Assembly (NCBI GenBank): GCA_913056235.1
Contig: CAJXMW010000001.1
Coordinates: 1,510,807 to 1,574,806, forward strand
Reading direction: 5' to 3'
Origin: an uncultured Fodinibius sp.
Lineage (GTDB): Bacteria; Bacteroidota; Rhodothermia; Balneolales; Balneolaceae
DNA: 64,000 bases
The notes under the pieces were generated by a model. That model was given only the letters and a program-made list of their open reading frames with translations. It ran no database searches and was not told the DNA's origin. The position numbers and the translations under genes are program-made. Below, piece by piece: positions 17,648 to 25,303 of this stretch; the stretch's first letter is position 1, and each line of letters starts with the position of its first letter.

Positions 17648-18526
17648 ATGGATAAGAAAGCAGAAATTTTTGAGGCTCAACGCCCGTCATTATTCAGGCT
17701 GGCATATGGAATGTTGGGACGAGTTGCCCCTGCAGAAGATGCCGTACAGGAAACATTTCTACGGTGGCAAAAGCAGGATATCGACAAGATTAACTCCCAT
17801 CAGGCCTATCTGGCAACCATCGCCAACCGAATTTGCCTGGATGAGATAAAGTCGGCCCGTAATCAAAGAGAACAGTATATTGGACCTGATTTGCCCGAAC
17901 CTATTTTAAATGATCATACTGAAACGCCCGAACAGGAAGTTGAGCTTGCCGAGTCGCTTTCCATGGCGCTACTTGTGGTATTAGATCAACTTAGCCCGGT
18001 GCAGCGGGCCGTCTTCATCCTTCGGGAAATTTTCGACTATGATTACGACATGATCGCCGATATCGTGCAAAAGTCAGAATCGCACTGCCGAAAAATTGCG
18101 CAACGAGCTCGGGATCAGATCCGGGATCATAAACCCGAGTTTGAAAAAAATCATGATGAGCAACAGCAGCTGGTTGGCGCTTTTCTTGAAGCAGTTAAAG
18201 GTGGTGACTTATCCCAAATAGAGAGCATGCTGGCGGAAGAAGCCATCCTTTATTCCGACGGAGGAGGCAAAGTGACGGCGGCCCGGAAACCGGTTGACGG
18301 CGCGGCCAAAATCGCCAAATTTTTGGTGGGCATACAAAAGCAGGTTCCGTCTGGAACTGAATGGTCGATAGAGCGGGAACAAGTCAATGGAGAACCGGGA
18401 ATGATCGTCCGCATGGACGGGGAGCTCTACAACGTCTGGTCATTTCATGTGGAGGAAGGCAAAATACAGAGCATTTACACGGTGTTGAATCCCGATAAAC
18501 TGCAGCACGTAAAGCATCAACTTTAG
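17648..18526 (+). CDS. ECF41 family RNA polymerase sigma factor with SnoaL-like C-terminal domain
   Basis: Sigma2 (residues 8-75, RPSLFRLAYGMLG and ANRICLDEIKSA) is followed by the ECF41 linker signature YIGPDLPEP, then sigma4 (about 105-160, LSPVQRAVFILREIFDYDYDMIA) and a SnoaL/NTF2-like extension (about 172-292) with the diagnostic DGGGK motif (204-208). In ECF41 factors the C-terminal domain replaces an anti-sigma factor and tunes activity by contacting the core sigma domains. The ATG at 17648 is preferred over the GTG immediately before it. It sits 47 bases behind its AhpD-like partner, in the same predicted transcript. Confidence 0.93.
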   Translation: MDKKAEIFEAQRPSLFRLAYGMLGRVAPAEDAVQETFLRWQKQDIDKINSHQAYLATIANRICLDEIKSARNQREQYIGPDLPEPILNDHTETPEQEVELAESLSMALLVVLDQLSPVQRAVFILREIFDYDYDMIADIVQKSESHCRKIAQRARDQIRDHKPEFEKNHDEQQQLVGAFLEAVKGGDLSQIESMLAEEAILYSDGGGKVTAARKPVDGAAKIAKFLVGIQKQVPSGTEWSIEREQVNGEPGMIVRMDGELYNVWSFHVEEGKIQSIYTVLNPDKLQHVKHQL

Positions 18527-18597
18527 AAGGGATGCTCTTTTGTAGCATTTGGTAACTGTCAACCGCCTCTTACTTCCGCTTCTTGATGCCGGCTGTC

Positions 18598-18640
18598 AGT
18601 AAAGGGAGTGGGTCGAAAGATGCACTCCTTTTCTTTTTGG
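18598..18640 (+). terminator. Possible terminator after the ECF41 operon
   Basis: AAAGGGAGTG pairs with CACTCCTTT with one bulged G around a 12-base loop (18601-18631), followed by TTCTTTTT. The stem is imperfect. The surrounding 18527-18773 gap holds no convincing gene; a 69-codon leftward ORF there was rejected. Confidence 0.4.
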
Positions 18641-18773
18641 TGCATTACTTCATCACCGGATTTTATAGCCAACATGGTAGGTTGAGTGAAGCAAATATGT
18701 GAGCTGGATTTAGGGCAAATATCGGGGGAAAGGGCACCCCTGGGCTTGTTTATAGTCCCATAACTCACTGAAA

Positions 18774-21254
18774 TTATTCGTTATTATTATTTTTACGTTC
18801 TAACTCGTATAAATCATCAAATATATTTTGTTTCCTACTATGTGGTAAGTTAGAAATATCTTCAATCAATAATTTTGCGTCATAGATATTTCCATTTAGT
18901 GCTTCTAGAGAGGCTTTCCTCATTATATACAAAGTACTGTTCTTGCCTACAATATCTTTAATGGATTCGACAGTTTCCTCCATTTGTTCGGTCTTACCTT
19001 GTTGTTTTAGGACTTCAAATTTTTGAATATATGGATAAGGCGATTTTGGAAATTGTTTTATTCCTTGCTCTGCAAACTCAAGAGCTTTTTGTGGGTTATC
19101 TTTTACTTTTTGATAAAAAAGACTTTTAGTTGTTAATGCAATTTCCTTTCCTTTATTGGTTTTAATTTTTTCCAGATCATCAATTAGCTTTTTTAAAGTT
19201 TGTTTTGTTTTGTCGTCAAATTTTTTGTTTGTATTCAGAATACAAACAAAATATGATTGTATATGTAGAGGATTGTTTGAATTGTGGATGTAATTTTCTT
19301 TAGCATATTCTAAAGCTTGTCCATATTCTTGTTTGTCCATATATGATTGGACAAGTTCGTGTTTTGCCCGATGAAAGTTAGGGTGTTCTTCTAAAGTTTT
19401 TTCAAAACTACTAATAGCATCTGAATACCTACTTACCCTCCGATAATAGAAACCTAGTAAAAAATCATACTCTCTTGTACCATAAAAGAACTGAACTTCT
19501 TGGAGAAATTTTTCACTTCTTATTCTTGCAAGTGATAAACACAGCCAGTACTTAATTTCTCTTAGAATAAATTCATCTAAGTTCTCCTTATTTTCTAAAA
19601 TATTTTGTGCCAGATCGATAACTCCATCATAATCCCTGTCATTTTGATACTTATCGATCATAGATTTTAGATAATGGGATGGGATCAAGTATCTTTTCGG
19701 AATCTTATATCCGTTATTAAGTGCTTCTTTTATTGAAATGAAAAAGTTTGAAATATCGTCGACATGCAAATCATCATTTTGGACCCATTCATTTACATGT
19801 TGTTTTAATTTTTTGTCGTATCTATTGGGTAAGCTTTCATTTCCCCGCAAAATATAATTTCTAACAGCGTCTATTATGCGAATATATTCTTTATTTCTAC
19901 CAAATAGTTCGCAAATTCCTTGGTTAATAAACTGATCGATGTAATTAATACATTTGGTTTCATCTTCATGCAAGTCGACTAAAAAATCATAACTTATGAA
20001 ATCAAACTCTGATAGTAATCGAAGTAACTCTAATGCATCATCATTGTTTTCGAAATCACTAAGCAATGTACTTACATGATCATTGTTGTATTCTTTAATT
20101 AGATCAATATTTTTCTTTGCATAGGGTATTCCATTTTTCTTGATATGATTGGCAGTAAAATAAGCATGTTGAGGATAGCCTGATAAGTATTTGGAGAAAT
20201 ATTTTAAATCATCTTTTCTCAAGTTAAGTCCAATAACTTCACTATATCTTTTAAAAAGCCCTTTCCTTTCTCTTCGTGATAGTTCAGGCACTTCCATGTA
20301 GTAAATTTCACCATATTTTTCTAGAAATCCTCGATTTGTGTGAAATCTGGAAGCTATAGAAAGAGCAATTTTATCCCGCTTTAAACCACCAATATTTAGG
20401 ATTTTTAAAAACCACTCTGCAATATGTCCTCCAGGTAAAATTATACCGCCTGTATCTTCTATAAATACTATTTCATTTGCCGCCTGAATATCATTTATCA
20501 GGTTCCTTGCTAAACGGGCTTTTTCATCGATACTTTTTTCTAATAGGTTTTCTGTATCAATTTCACTTGTAATGCCAAGGTCATAGCACTTAAGAATGAA
20601 ATCTTCTATACTTTCATGACTGTCAATTAATATTACTGGTGGGTCAAATGATTCCTTTAAAACCACATTTGATTTAATTAAGCAGTGCTTCATTAAAGAT
20701 TTTCGCCCAATGTTTGGTAATCCAGAAGCGAATATTACGATCGGAAGGTCTTTTTCGTAATCATCTATTCTTTGTTCAAATTCATTGATAAGATCATTCC
20801 TTCCTACAAAAATGGATTTTCTTTCTTCTAATACTGGGTGTTTACTCCAAGAAAGCTCTTTTAATTTTTGTCTAATTAGTCGAGCTACAATATTGGATCT
20901 AGCAATAAATTTTAAGTTGTAATTTTCTTGGAGCCAATGTGGTATAGATTTATCGTCGTGTTTAATATTTTCATCAATGATTATGGGGTACAATTTATTA
21001 ATTACATTATTATCCTTTAGATCTTTGGCTTCTTTGATTTCTCTTTTTACCCAGTCAGATTTTAAAGCTGCCTCAGAAATAAAAAGGATAAATAAATCAG
21101 ATTTATTTAAACCGTTTAATATTTCTTCAAGAGTTTTTTCTCCGGCTTCAAATGAAAATTTATCATAAATAATATCTGTTTGCCGAAGCTTTTGAATTAC
21201 ATTTTTAACAAATTCTTTATCCTTACTACTATGTGATAAGAATGCTCTTGGCAT
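18774..21254 (-). CDS. TIR - P-loop (STAND-like) NTPase - TPR protein, probable antiphage/immune effector
   Basis: An 826-residue three-part protein. Residues 1-130 form a TIR domain opening RAFLSHSSKDKEFV, with SDWVKREI supplying the predicted NADase glutamate E72 in the same context as the SARM1 catalytic Glu (DWVHKEI). Residues 145-400 form a P-loop NTPase: FVGRNDL start motif, Walker-A-like GLPNIGRKS (178-186, with an extra Arg before Lys), Walker-B-like IVFIEDTGG (262-270) and an ALSIASRF sensor strand. About 400-590 is helical, and 595-800 contains TPR-type helical hairpins. The architecture is that of STAND sensors: the TPRs detect a trigger, the NTPase oligomerises, the TIR depletes NAD+ or makes a signal. 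The gene is strikingly AT-rich relative to its neighbours and stands alone beside a tRNA, suggesting horizontal transfer. The role is inferred. Confidence 0.85.
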   Translation of the reverse strand: MPRAFLSHSSKDKEFVKNVIQKLRQTDIIYDKFSFEAGEKTLEEILNGLNKSDLFILFISEAALKSDWVKREIKEAKDLKDNNVINKLYPIIIDENIKHDDKSIPHWLQENYNLKFIARSNIVARLIRQKLKELSWSKHPVLEERKSIFVGRNDLINEFEQRIDDYEKDLPIVIFASGLPNIGRKSLMKHCLIKSNVVLKESFDPPVILIDSHESIEDFILKCYDLGITSEIDTENLLEKSIDEKARLARNLINDIQAANEIVFIEDTGGIILPGGHIAEWFLKILNIGGLKRDKIALSIASRFHTNRGFLEKYGEIYYMEVPELSRRERKGLFKRYSEVIGLNLRKDDLKYFSKYLSGYPQHAYFTANHIKKNGIPYAKKNIDLIKEYNNDHVSTLLSDFENNDDALELLRLLSEFDFISYDFLVDLHEDETKCINYIDQFINQGICELFGRNKEYIRIIDAVRNYILRGNESLPNRYDKKLKQHVNEWVQNDDLHVDDISNFFISIKEALNNGYKIPKRYLIPSHYLKSMIDKYQNDRDYDGVIDLAQNILENKENLDEFILREIKYWLCLSLARIRSEKFLQEVQFFYGTREYDFLLGFYYRRVSRYSDAISSFEKTLEEHPNFHRAKHELVQSYMDKQEYGQALEYAKENYIHNSNNPLHIQSYFVCILNTNKKFDDKTKQTLKKLIDDLEKIKTNKGKEIALTTKSLFYQKVKDNPQKALEFAEQGIKQFPKSPYPYIQKFEVLKQQGKTEQMEETVESIKDIVGKNSTLYIMRKASLEALNGNIYDAKLLIEDISNLPHSRKQNIFDDLYELERKNNNNE

Positions 21255-21372
21255 AAGAAATATTTCCTACGTTAGATGTTATTTGTCACTTAAATCTTTT
21301 ATAAATACATAATGTATAGGTTATATAGAGACATGCAACCAAATATTGTTTGTACCAATACTTGTACCAATG

Positions 21373-21425
21373 AAAAAGCCGTAAGGGTTAAGTTATTGCT
21401 TCTTAACCACTTACGGCAATTTTTT
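21373..21425. terminator. Bidirectional terminator between tRNA-Leu and the TIR gene
   Basis: GCCGTAAG-GGTTAAG (from 21378) pairs with CTTAACC-A-CTTACGGC (to 21417) with a single bulge. T-runs flank it in both directions: ATTTTTTAT on the plus strand and CTTTTTC on the minus strand. It ends the leftward tRNA-Leu transcript about 20 bases after the tRNA. Confidence 0.85.
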
Positions 21426-21436
21426 ATCGCTAAGTG

Positions 21437-21522
21437 TGCCCTGGACTGGAGTCGAACCAGCACTCCCAAAAATGGGAACTGACCCCTCAAGCCAGCGCGT
21501 CTACCAATTCCGCCACCAGGGC
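21437..21522 (-). tRNA. tRNA-Leu (anticodon GAG)
   Basis: An 86-base class II tRNA. The acceptor stem GCCCTGG/CCAGGGC, the D-arm GCGGAATTGGTAGACGC and the anticodon arm CTGGC-TTGAGGG-GTCAG (anticodon GAG) are all present. The variable arm is long (TTCCCATTTTTGGGAG) and the T-arm reads CTGG-TTCGACT-CCAG. The 3' CCA is not encoded. It flanks the AT-rich TIR gene, a typical insertion neighbourhood for islands. Confidence 0.96.
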
Positions 21523-21589
21523 AAAAGTCAATATGTAAAAGAGGACCGCTCTTGTACGAACGTTTTTGTGCGCAAATTTCAAGCGGCTT

Positions 21590-21597
21590 CAAATATA
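21590..21597 (-). promoter_or_regulatory. -7 element (TATATTTG) upstream of tRNA-Leu
   Basis: On the minus strand TATATTTG fits the Bacteroidota -7 consensus TAnnTTTG exactly, about 67 bases before the tRNA. A TTG at the usual 20-base spacing is lacking, so the call is tentative. Confidence 0.4.
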
Positions 21598-22032
21598 GGA
21601 TTTAATAGGTATAATTTGAAACAAAATTTTGAAGAAATATCTCTATTCTCTTTCGGCGGTTAAATAGGATTGCCTATCAAGAGAAATCCCGTTTAAAAGG
21701 GAGGCAGGTTGTTTTCTGTATCGAAAATCTGTGAGTTCTTATTCCAGGCTGTTGAATAGCGTATTCACATAAATATCAAGGATTTTGGGTAGCGAAATTC
21801 TTACACAAGCTGGGTCCCTAACCCAAGGTAATGTTTACACAAACCGTTCTGGTACAAGCTCCATTTCGGACCATTAGCCCTTCTTTTAATGGAATAGGTT
21901 CTTCCGGGTCATGTAATGAGTTATATAGCGTATTTGGCACAGTAATTGAGATATAAATAAGTGAGCGATTTAGTAAGCGGCAGCATTGTGAGGGCCAAAT
22001 TGCGATAACATTATAACAGACGTTGGCGAAAA
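21598..22032. other. Divergent intergenic region between tRNA-Leu and the pilin-like operon
   Basis: About 435 bases without a supported gene. The sequence is of ordinary composition and contains neither a tRNA-like repeat nor an integrase remnant. It should contain the promoter of the rightward three-gene operon, but no clear TTG-N20-TAnnTTTG pair was seen. Confidence 0.5.
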
Positions 22033-22413
22033 ATGAATGACTACTCAGATCTTTTTATGGTGATAGGGGCTAGCCTCCTTTATGCGATATTGTTGATTGA
22101 TATCAACATTACGGTCTTGCATGGCACCAAATATAAAACAGAACGCGAAGTGGAGTATACGGCCATTGCCTTGGCCCAGGATATAATTGACGAAGCCCGA
22201 TGGGTGCCCTATGATCAGTTTAATACACGTTTTGCCAACACAGATAGCACCTACAACACCACGCTGGGCGACTACCGTGTGACTACTAAAACCCTTTCCA
22301 ACACCTTGAGTGGCATCGGAGTATCAAATGATCATATTCAGCTGGATGTACGTGTCCAGAGCGTATCTACGCCGGATACGGTGTCGGTGCTGTTAAGCTA
22401 TGTGAAAAACTAA
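22033..22413 (+). CDS. Pilin-like single-pass protein, first gene of a three-gene envelope operon
   Basis: A 126-residue protein with one N-terminal hydrophobic helix (about 8-30), then a charged helix (KTEREVEYTAIALAQDIIDEAR) and a small beta-rich C-terminus. This resembles type IV pilin or minor pseudopilin architecture: the helix carries TAIALAQDIIDEA, as in PilV/GspI-like proteins. The prepilin-peptidase motif (Gly followed by a hydrophobic residue and Glu at +5) is missing. No Shine-Dalgarno is evident. Family not recognised with certainty. Confidence 0.6.
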   Translation: MNDYSDLFMVIGASLLYAILLIDINITVLHGTKYKTEREVEYTAIALAQDIIDEARWVPYDQFNTRFANTDSTYNTTLGDYRVTTKTLSNTLSGIGVSNDHIQLDVRVQSVSTPDTVSVLLSYVKN

Positions 22414-22424
22414 GGAGCAGAGCG

Positions 22425-22469
22425 ATGATTGTATTAAACGAATTACTAACGGGAGATTTCAGGAGATGA
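22425..22469 (+). CDS. 14-codon mini-ORF coupled to the second pilin-like gene
   Basis: ATG at 22425 sits 7 bases after a strong AAGGAG. The ORF runs 14 codons and stops at TGA 22467-22469, overlapping the next start as ATGA. The downstream gene's own GGAG lies immediately next to its ATG, too close to work well, so its translation may depend on ribosomes finishing this mini-ORF. It may be a coupling leader rather than a functional peptide. Confidence 0.45.
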   Translation: MIVLNELLTGDFRR

Positions 22470-23032
22470 ATATTTACATCAGTTTTTTTGTGGGAGGCGT
22501 GTTATTAATGTCGCTTATTTTTCTGCAGGTAAACATGAGTCAAAATTCGGTAGATACTACTTTCGCAACTATTTCGAGCAAGCAGGTGGAGTCGCTGGGA
22601 GGGCTGCTAGATCATGACTTCCGAAAAATGGGGATGGGCAACACCGGCAGTGGCACATCTATTCAATCTGCCGACTCCAACGCAATTACTTTTGTTGCTG
22701 ACCTGGACAAGGATCTGGTTGCTGAAGTCGTCACCTGGAGATATGACAATACCGGCATCAGCCCCGCAGAAACGCCCAATCCCAATGACTATTACTTTAC
22801 CCGGTCCGTCAATTCGCAGGTTGACACTTTGGGCGCAGTGGTGACCCGTTTCCGGTTGAATTACAGAATGAGTGACGGCACCATGAATTCATCGCCGTCA
22901 GCCGCCCAGCTGGAAGAAATATCGAGCATTTATGTGGAGATGATATGCGAATCACCGGTGCCAGTCAACGGTTCAGCTTATGCAAAATCGACTTGGCGAA
23001 AGGTGTTTACGCCGGCCAATCTTCAATTTTAA
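22466..23032 (+). CDS. Pilin-like single-pass protein, second gene of the envelope operon
   Basis: A 188-residue protein with a hydrophobic N-terminus (FFVGGVLLMSLIFLQVNM, residues 7-24), an amphipathic helix containing TTFATISSKQVESLGGLLDHDF and a beta-rich C-terminal part. This is the layout of a PilW/GspJ-type minor pilin, in which the first helix carries the assembly signal. It again lacks the canonical prepilin cleavage motif. A C-terminal segment (EEISSIYVEMICESPVPV) resembles the last strand seen in PilW-like proteins. Family assignment is by layout only. Confidence 0.55.
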   Translation: MNIYISFFVGGVLLMSLIFLQVNMSQNSVDTTFATISSKQVESLGGLLDHDFRKMGMGNTGSGTSIQSADSNAITFVADLDKDLVAEVVTWRYDNTGISPAETPNPNDYYFTRSVNSQVDTLGAVVTRFRLNYRMSDGTMNSSPSAAQLEEISSIYVEMICESPVPVNGSAYAKSTWRKVFTPANLQF

Positions 23033-23049
23033 TATCAGGATAAATCATC

Positions 23050-24291
23050 ATGGGACGCGCATTATTAATTTTAAGTATTGCCATGTTTTTCCTCTTTGGG
23101 ATGGTGCAGGTTTCCGAATGGGGACGCATGAAGATTGTTGCCGATCGCAATAATGCACACGTTGAGCAGGCACAAGCACTTTATATTGCCAGCAGCGTAG
23201 CTGATATGGTAATTGAAGATCTTCGTATCAATTTTGGCAACCGCAATAATATCAGCCTGCAGAACTATCTGGGCGGAGCTGGTACCGTAGAAGTGTACGA
23301 CATGGACAGCCCAACTATACCTGCATCCAGTAGTGTTACCACGCTGGGTCCATACCAGGTATTGTTGATGGCCAGAGGAGAATATGAGGGCGTGCTGCGT
23401 AATATCGAAGTTTTGCTATCTCTTCCGGCATTTTCGAAATACGCCTATTTCACCAACCAGGAAGTTATGTCTGGTGGTTCTAAAATCTATTTTTATGATG
23501 ATGACAAGATCAGTGGCCCCACGCACACCAACGGAACTTTTTCGATGATGGGCAGTCCTGTATTTAATGGTGAGGTGACCAGTGCCAACATGTGGATAGA
23601 TAGCGGTGGGGCAGGGGATCCCATTTTTAACAAGGGATTTGAGGTGCTGAGTGAACCGATAGAGCTGCCCGGTGCTGCTCAACTTAACATGTTGGTGGAT
23701 GAGGGAATAAACGGAGGGCATCAGTATGACATGGATATCACGCTGCAATTTAATGAAAATGGCACGGTATCGGTCTCAAAAGGTATTGGTCGTAATGCTA
23801 CCCCGTATGAGACGATAACTCTGTCATCGTTTAATGGTGTAATTTCTTCGAATCAGCGAATACATATGCAAGGCATAATCGATGGACAAGTGACCGTGCA
23901 TGCCAAAGAAGATATTGTGATTACCGGAGATTTGAAATACAAGGATGACCCACGCTCCACAAAATCGGATGACGTGCTCGGTATTGTAGGCGAAAAGGAC
24001 GTTATTGTCGACAGAAAGGCTCACAAAGCCGATGGGCAGAAGGATGTAAATATTGAGGCTACTATTATGGCCCTGGGTGAGTCGTTTCGGGTAGATGGCT
24101 ATAATGAGAGGGAAGACAAGGGGACGATACATCTTCTTGGCGGTATTGTCCAAAATCGCAGGGGACCGGTTGGACAAACCAACGGTAACGGTTATGCCAA
24201 GGATTATAACTATGATGGACGCCTGCGATCCATCTTTCCGCCCTTTTATCCACGGGCCAGCCGATTTAGTATTGTATATTGGAACGAGTAG
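23050..24291 (+). CDS. PilX/DUF4900-like envelope protein, third gene of the operon
   Basis: A 413-residue protein with an N-terminal membrane helix (about 4-20), an alanine-rich helix (AQALYIASSVADMVIEDL) like PilX/GspK pseudopilins, and a long beta-solenoid-like remainder. Segments such as YFYDDDKISGPTHTNG, the GQVTVHAKEDIVITGDLKY repeat and a C-terminal YNYDGRL-SIFPPFYPR are reminiscent of DUF4900 proteins, found in type IV pilus-type clusters of Deinococcus-Thermus. It starts 17 bases after the previous stop. The role is probably in an atypical pilus or secretion apparatus; inference only. Confidence 0.6.
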   Translation: MGRALLILSIAMFFLFGMVQVSEWGRMKIVADRNNAHVEQAQALYIASSVADMVIEDLRINFGNRNNISLQNYLGGAGTVEVYDMDSPTIPASSSVTTLGPYQVLLMARGEYEGVLRNIEVLLSLPAFSKYAYFTNQEVMSGGSKIYFYDDDKISGPTHTNGTFSMMGSPVFNGEVTSANMWIDSGGAGDPIFNKGFEVLSEPIELPGAAQLNMLVDEGINGGHQYDMDITLQFNENGTVSVSKGIGRNATPYETITLSSFNGVISSNQRIHMQGIIDGQVTVHAKEDIVITGDLKYKDDPRSTKSDDVLGIVGEKDVIVDRKAHKADGQKDVNIEATIMALGESFRVDGYNEREDKGTIHLLGGIVQNRRGPVGQTNGNGYAKDYNYDGRLRSIFPPFYPRASRFSIVYWNE

Positions 24292-24325
24292 AAGTTGAGT
24301 TGCTACTGCTCATACACTTCTATGA

Positions 24326-24356
24326 GAAAAGGGGAAGCCTTTTGGGGCTTCCCCTT
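24326..24356. terminator. Terminator between convergent genes
   Basis: GGGGAAGCC (24331-24339) pairs with GGCTTCCCC (24346-24354) over a 6-base loop. The minus strand continues TTTTCTC, supporting termination of the leftward TPR gene. The plus side (TTCCTG) is weaker but the very stable stem probably also stops the pilin-like operon. Confidence 0.75.
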
Positions 24357-24396
24357 CCTGTAATTACTTAGTACGAAAGCTTTAAGCGATCAGCTG

Positions 24397-24945
24397 TTAT
24401 TGCATTTCAGCCAGCTGATTTTTCACATACTCATTTTCCGGATCCATTTTGCTGGCCTGCTCATAATAGGTTTTGGCCTTGGCTTCCTGGCCGGCGCGCT
24501 GCATAATGTCGCCCATCAGAATCCAGTTTTCAACATCCTTGGGATTCTGCTTGATTCGATCCAGCAGGTAGGTGATAGCCTCGTTGCCCTGGTCATCCAT
24601 AATCATGTAGAGCACCTTGTTGCGGTGGGCGGCAGGTGAATCATCAAGGTCAATGGCTTTGTCGAAATCTTCAATGGCCAAGTCTAGATTTTCTAGCTGC
24701 ATATTGGCAAAGCCGCGAAGGTTGTACAAGCCGCTCTTTTCCTCATCTTTCTCAATGGCTTTTTCGAGTGCATTAATGCTTTTTTCCCATTGGTTGAGCT
24801 TCTGCATAACCATTGCTTCCAGGTGATAGCCTTCCACCGACTCGGGCTCCATGCTCTGGAGCTGGTGGGAAATATCCAGCGCGTGGTCATAGTCGCCTTC
24901 GTGCAGTAGTGCTAATCCTTCTTCTAGCTGGTCTTCAAACTTCAT
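24397..24945 (-). CDS. TPR repeat protein
   Basis: A 182-residue protein made almost entirely of tetratricopeptide repeats: LLHEGDYDHALDISHQL, KLNQWEKSINALEKAIEKD, NLDLAIEDFDKAIDLD and QEAKAKTYYEQASKMDP each fit the 34-residue pattern with A at position 20 and P near the end. There is no signal peptide and no catalytic domain, so a cytosolic protein-protein interaction role is likely. It is the last gene of the dnaA-folB-folK-kinase-DUF4834 run and may be co-transcribed. Confidence 0.88.
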   Translation of the reverse strand: MKFEDQLEEGLALLHEGDYDHALDISHQLQSMEPESVEGYHLEAMVMQKLNQWEKSINALEKAIEKDEEKSGLYNLRGFANMQLENLDLAIEDFDKAIDLDDSPAAHRNKVLYMIMDDQGNEAITYLLDRIKQNPKDVENWILMGDIMQRAGQEAKAKTYYEQASKMDPENEYVKNQLAEMQ

Positions 24946-25016
24946 GCGATATAAGAGCTTAAATTATTAGTGGGTAATATTTGTCGAACGCCCAAAAGAT
25001 AAGCAAAGTTGGAGCG

Positions 25017-25298
25017 TTATTCAGACGTTTTGGAGGTGGTTTCTTCGTCGTCGGTAATCTCTTCAAACTCGGCTTCTTCGATCTCCTCGAAACGCTGCGA
25101 TTGGTTGTTGTTAGTGCTGGAATTACCGCGACTGCGGTTCTGTTGCTGGTTTTGCTGGGCATACTGCTGAAAAACACGGTAAAGCGTGCTGGCCGTACCT
25201 CTGCTGCGTTGTTGCTGGTTGGATTGTAAAAAAAGGCGGCTGATGATTTTCACCAGAAAATACATCACCACAAAAAATAAAAGTGTGCGAAAAATCAT
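25017..25298 (-). CDS. DUF4834-like small membrane protein
   Basis: A 93-residue protein with one N-terminal membrane helix (TLLFFVVMYFLVKIISRLFL), a low-complexity Q/N/S/R-rich middle and an acidic tail (EEIEEAEFEEITDDEE). This matches the layout of DUF4834, small one-pass proteins of Bacteroidota often encoded near nucleotide or DNA-metabolism genes. Function unknown. It begins 5 bases after the deoxynucleoside kinase stop. Confidence 0.65.
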   Translation of the reverse strand: MIFRTLLFFVVMYFLVKIISRLFLQSNQQQRSRGTASTLYRVFQQYAQQNQQQNRSRGNSSTNNNQSQRFEEIEEAEFEEITDDEETTSKTSE

Positions 25299-25303
25299 TG
25301 AAA

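Noticed and set aside
18559..18768. 69-codon leftward ORF between the ECF41 sigma factor and the TIR gene
   Set aside because: Composition and codon use look random, it starts just beside the TIR stop, has no RBS and no recognisable domain, and overlaps a possible terminator hairpin.
18527..18773. att site matching the tRNA-Leu 3' end at the far side of the TIR gene
   Set aside because: No copy of the tRNA-Leu 3' sequence could be found here, so island insertion at this tRNA is not shown.
22033..23032. Canonical type IV pilin genes with GFTLIE motif
   Set aside because: Neither protein has the Gly-hydrophobic and Glu+5 prepilin signature, so only a pilin-like layout is claimed.
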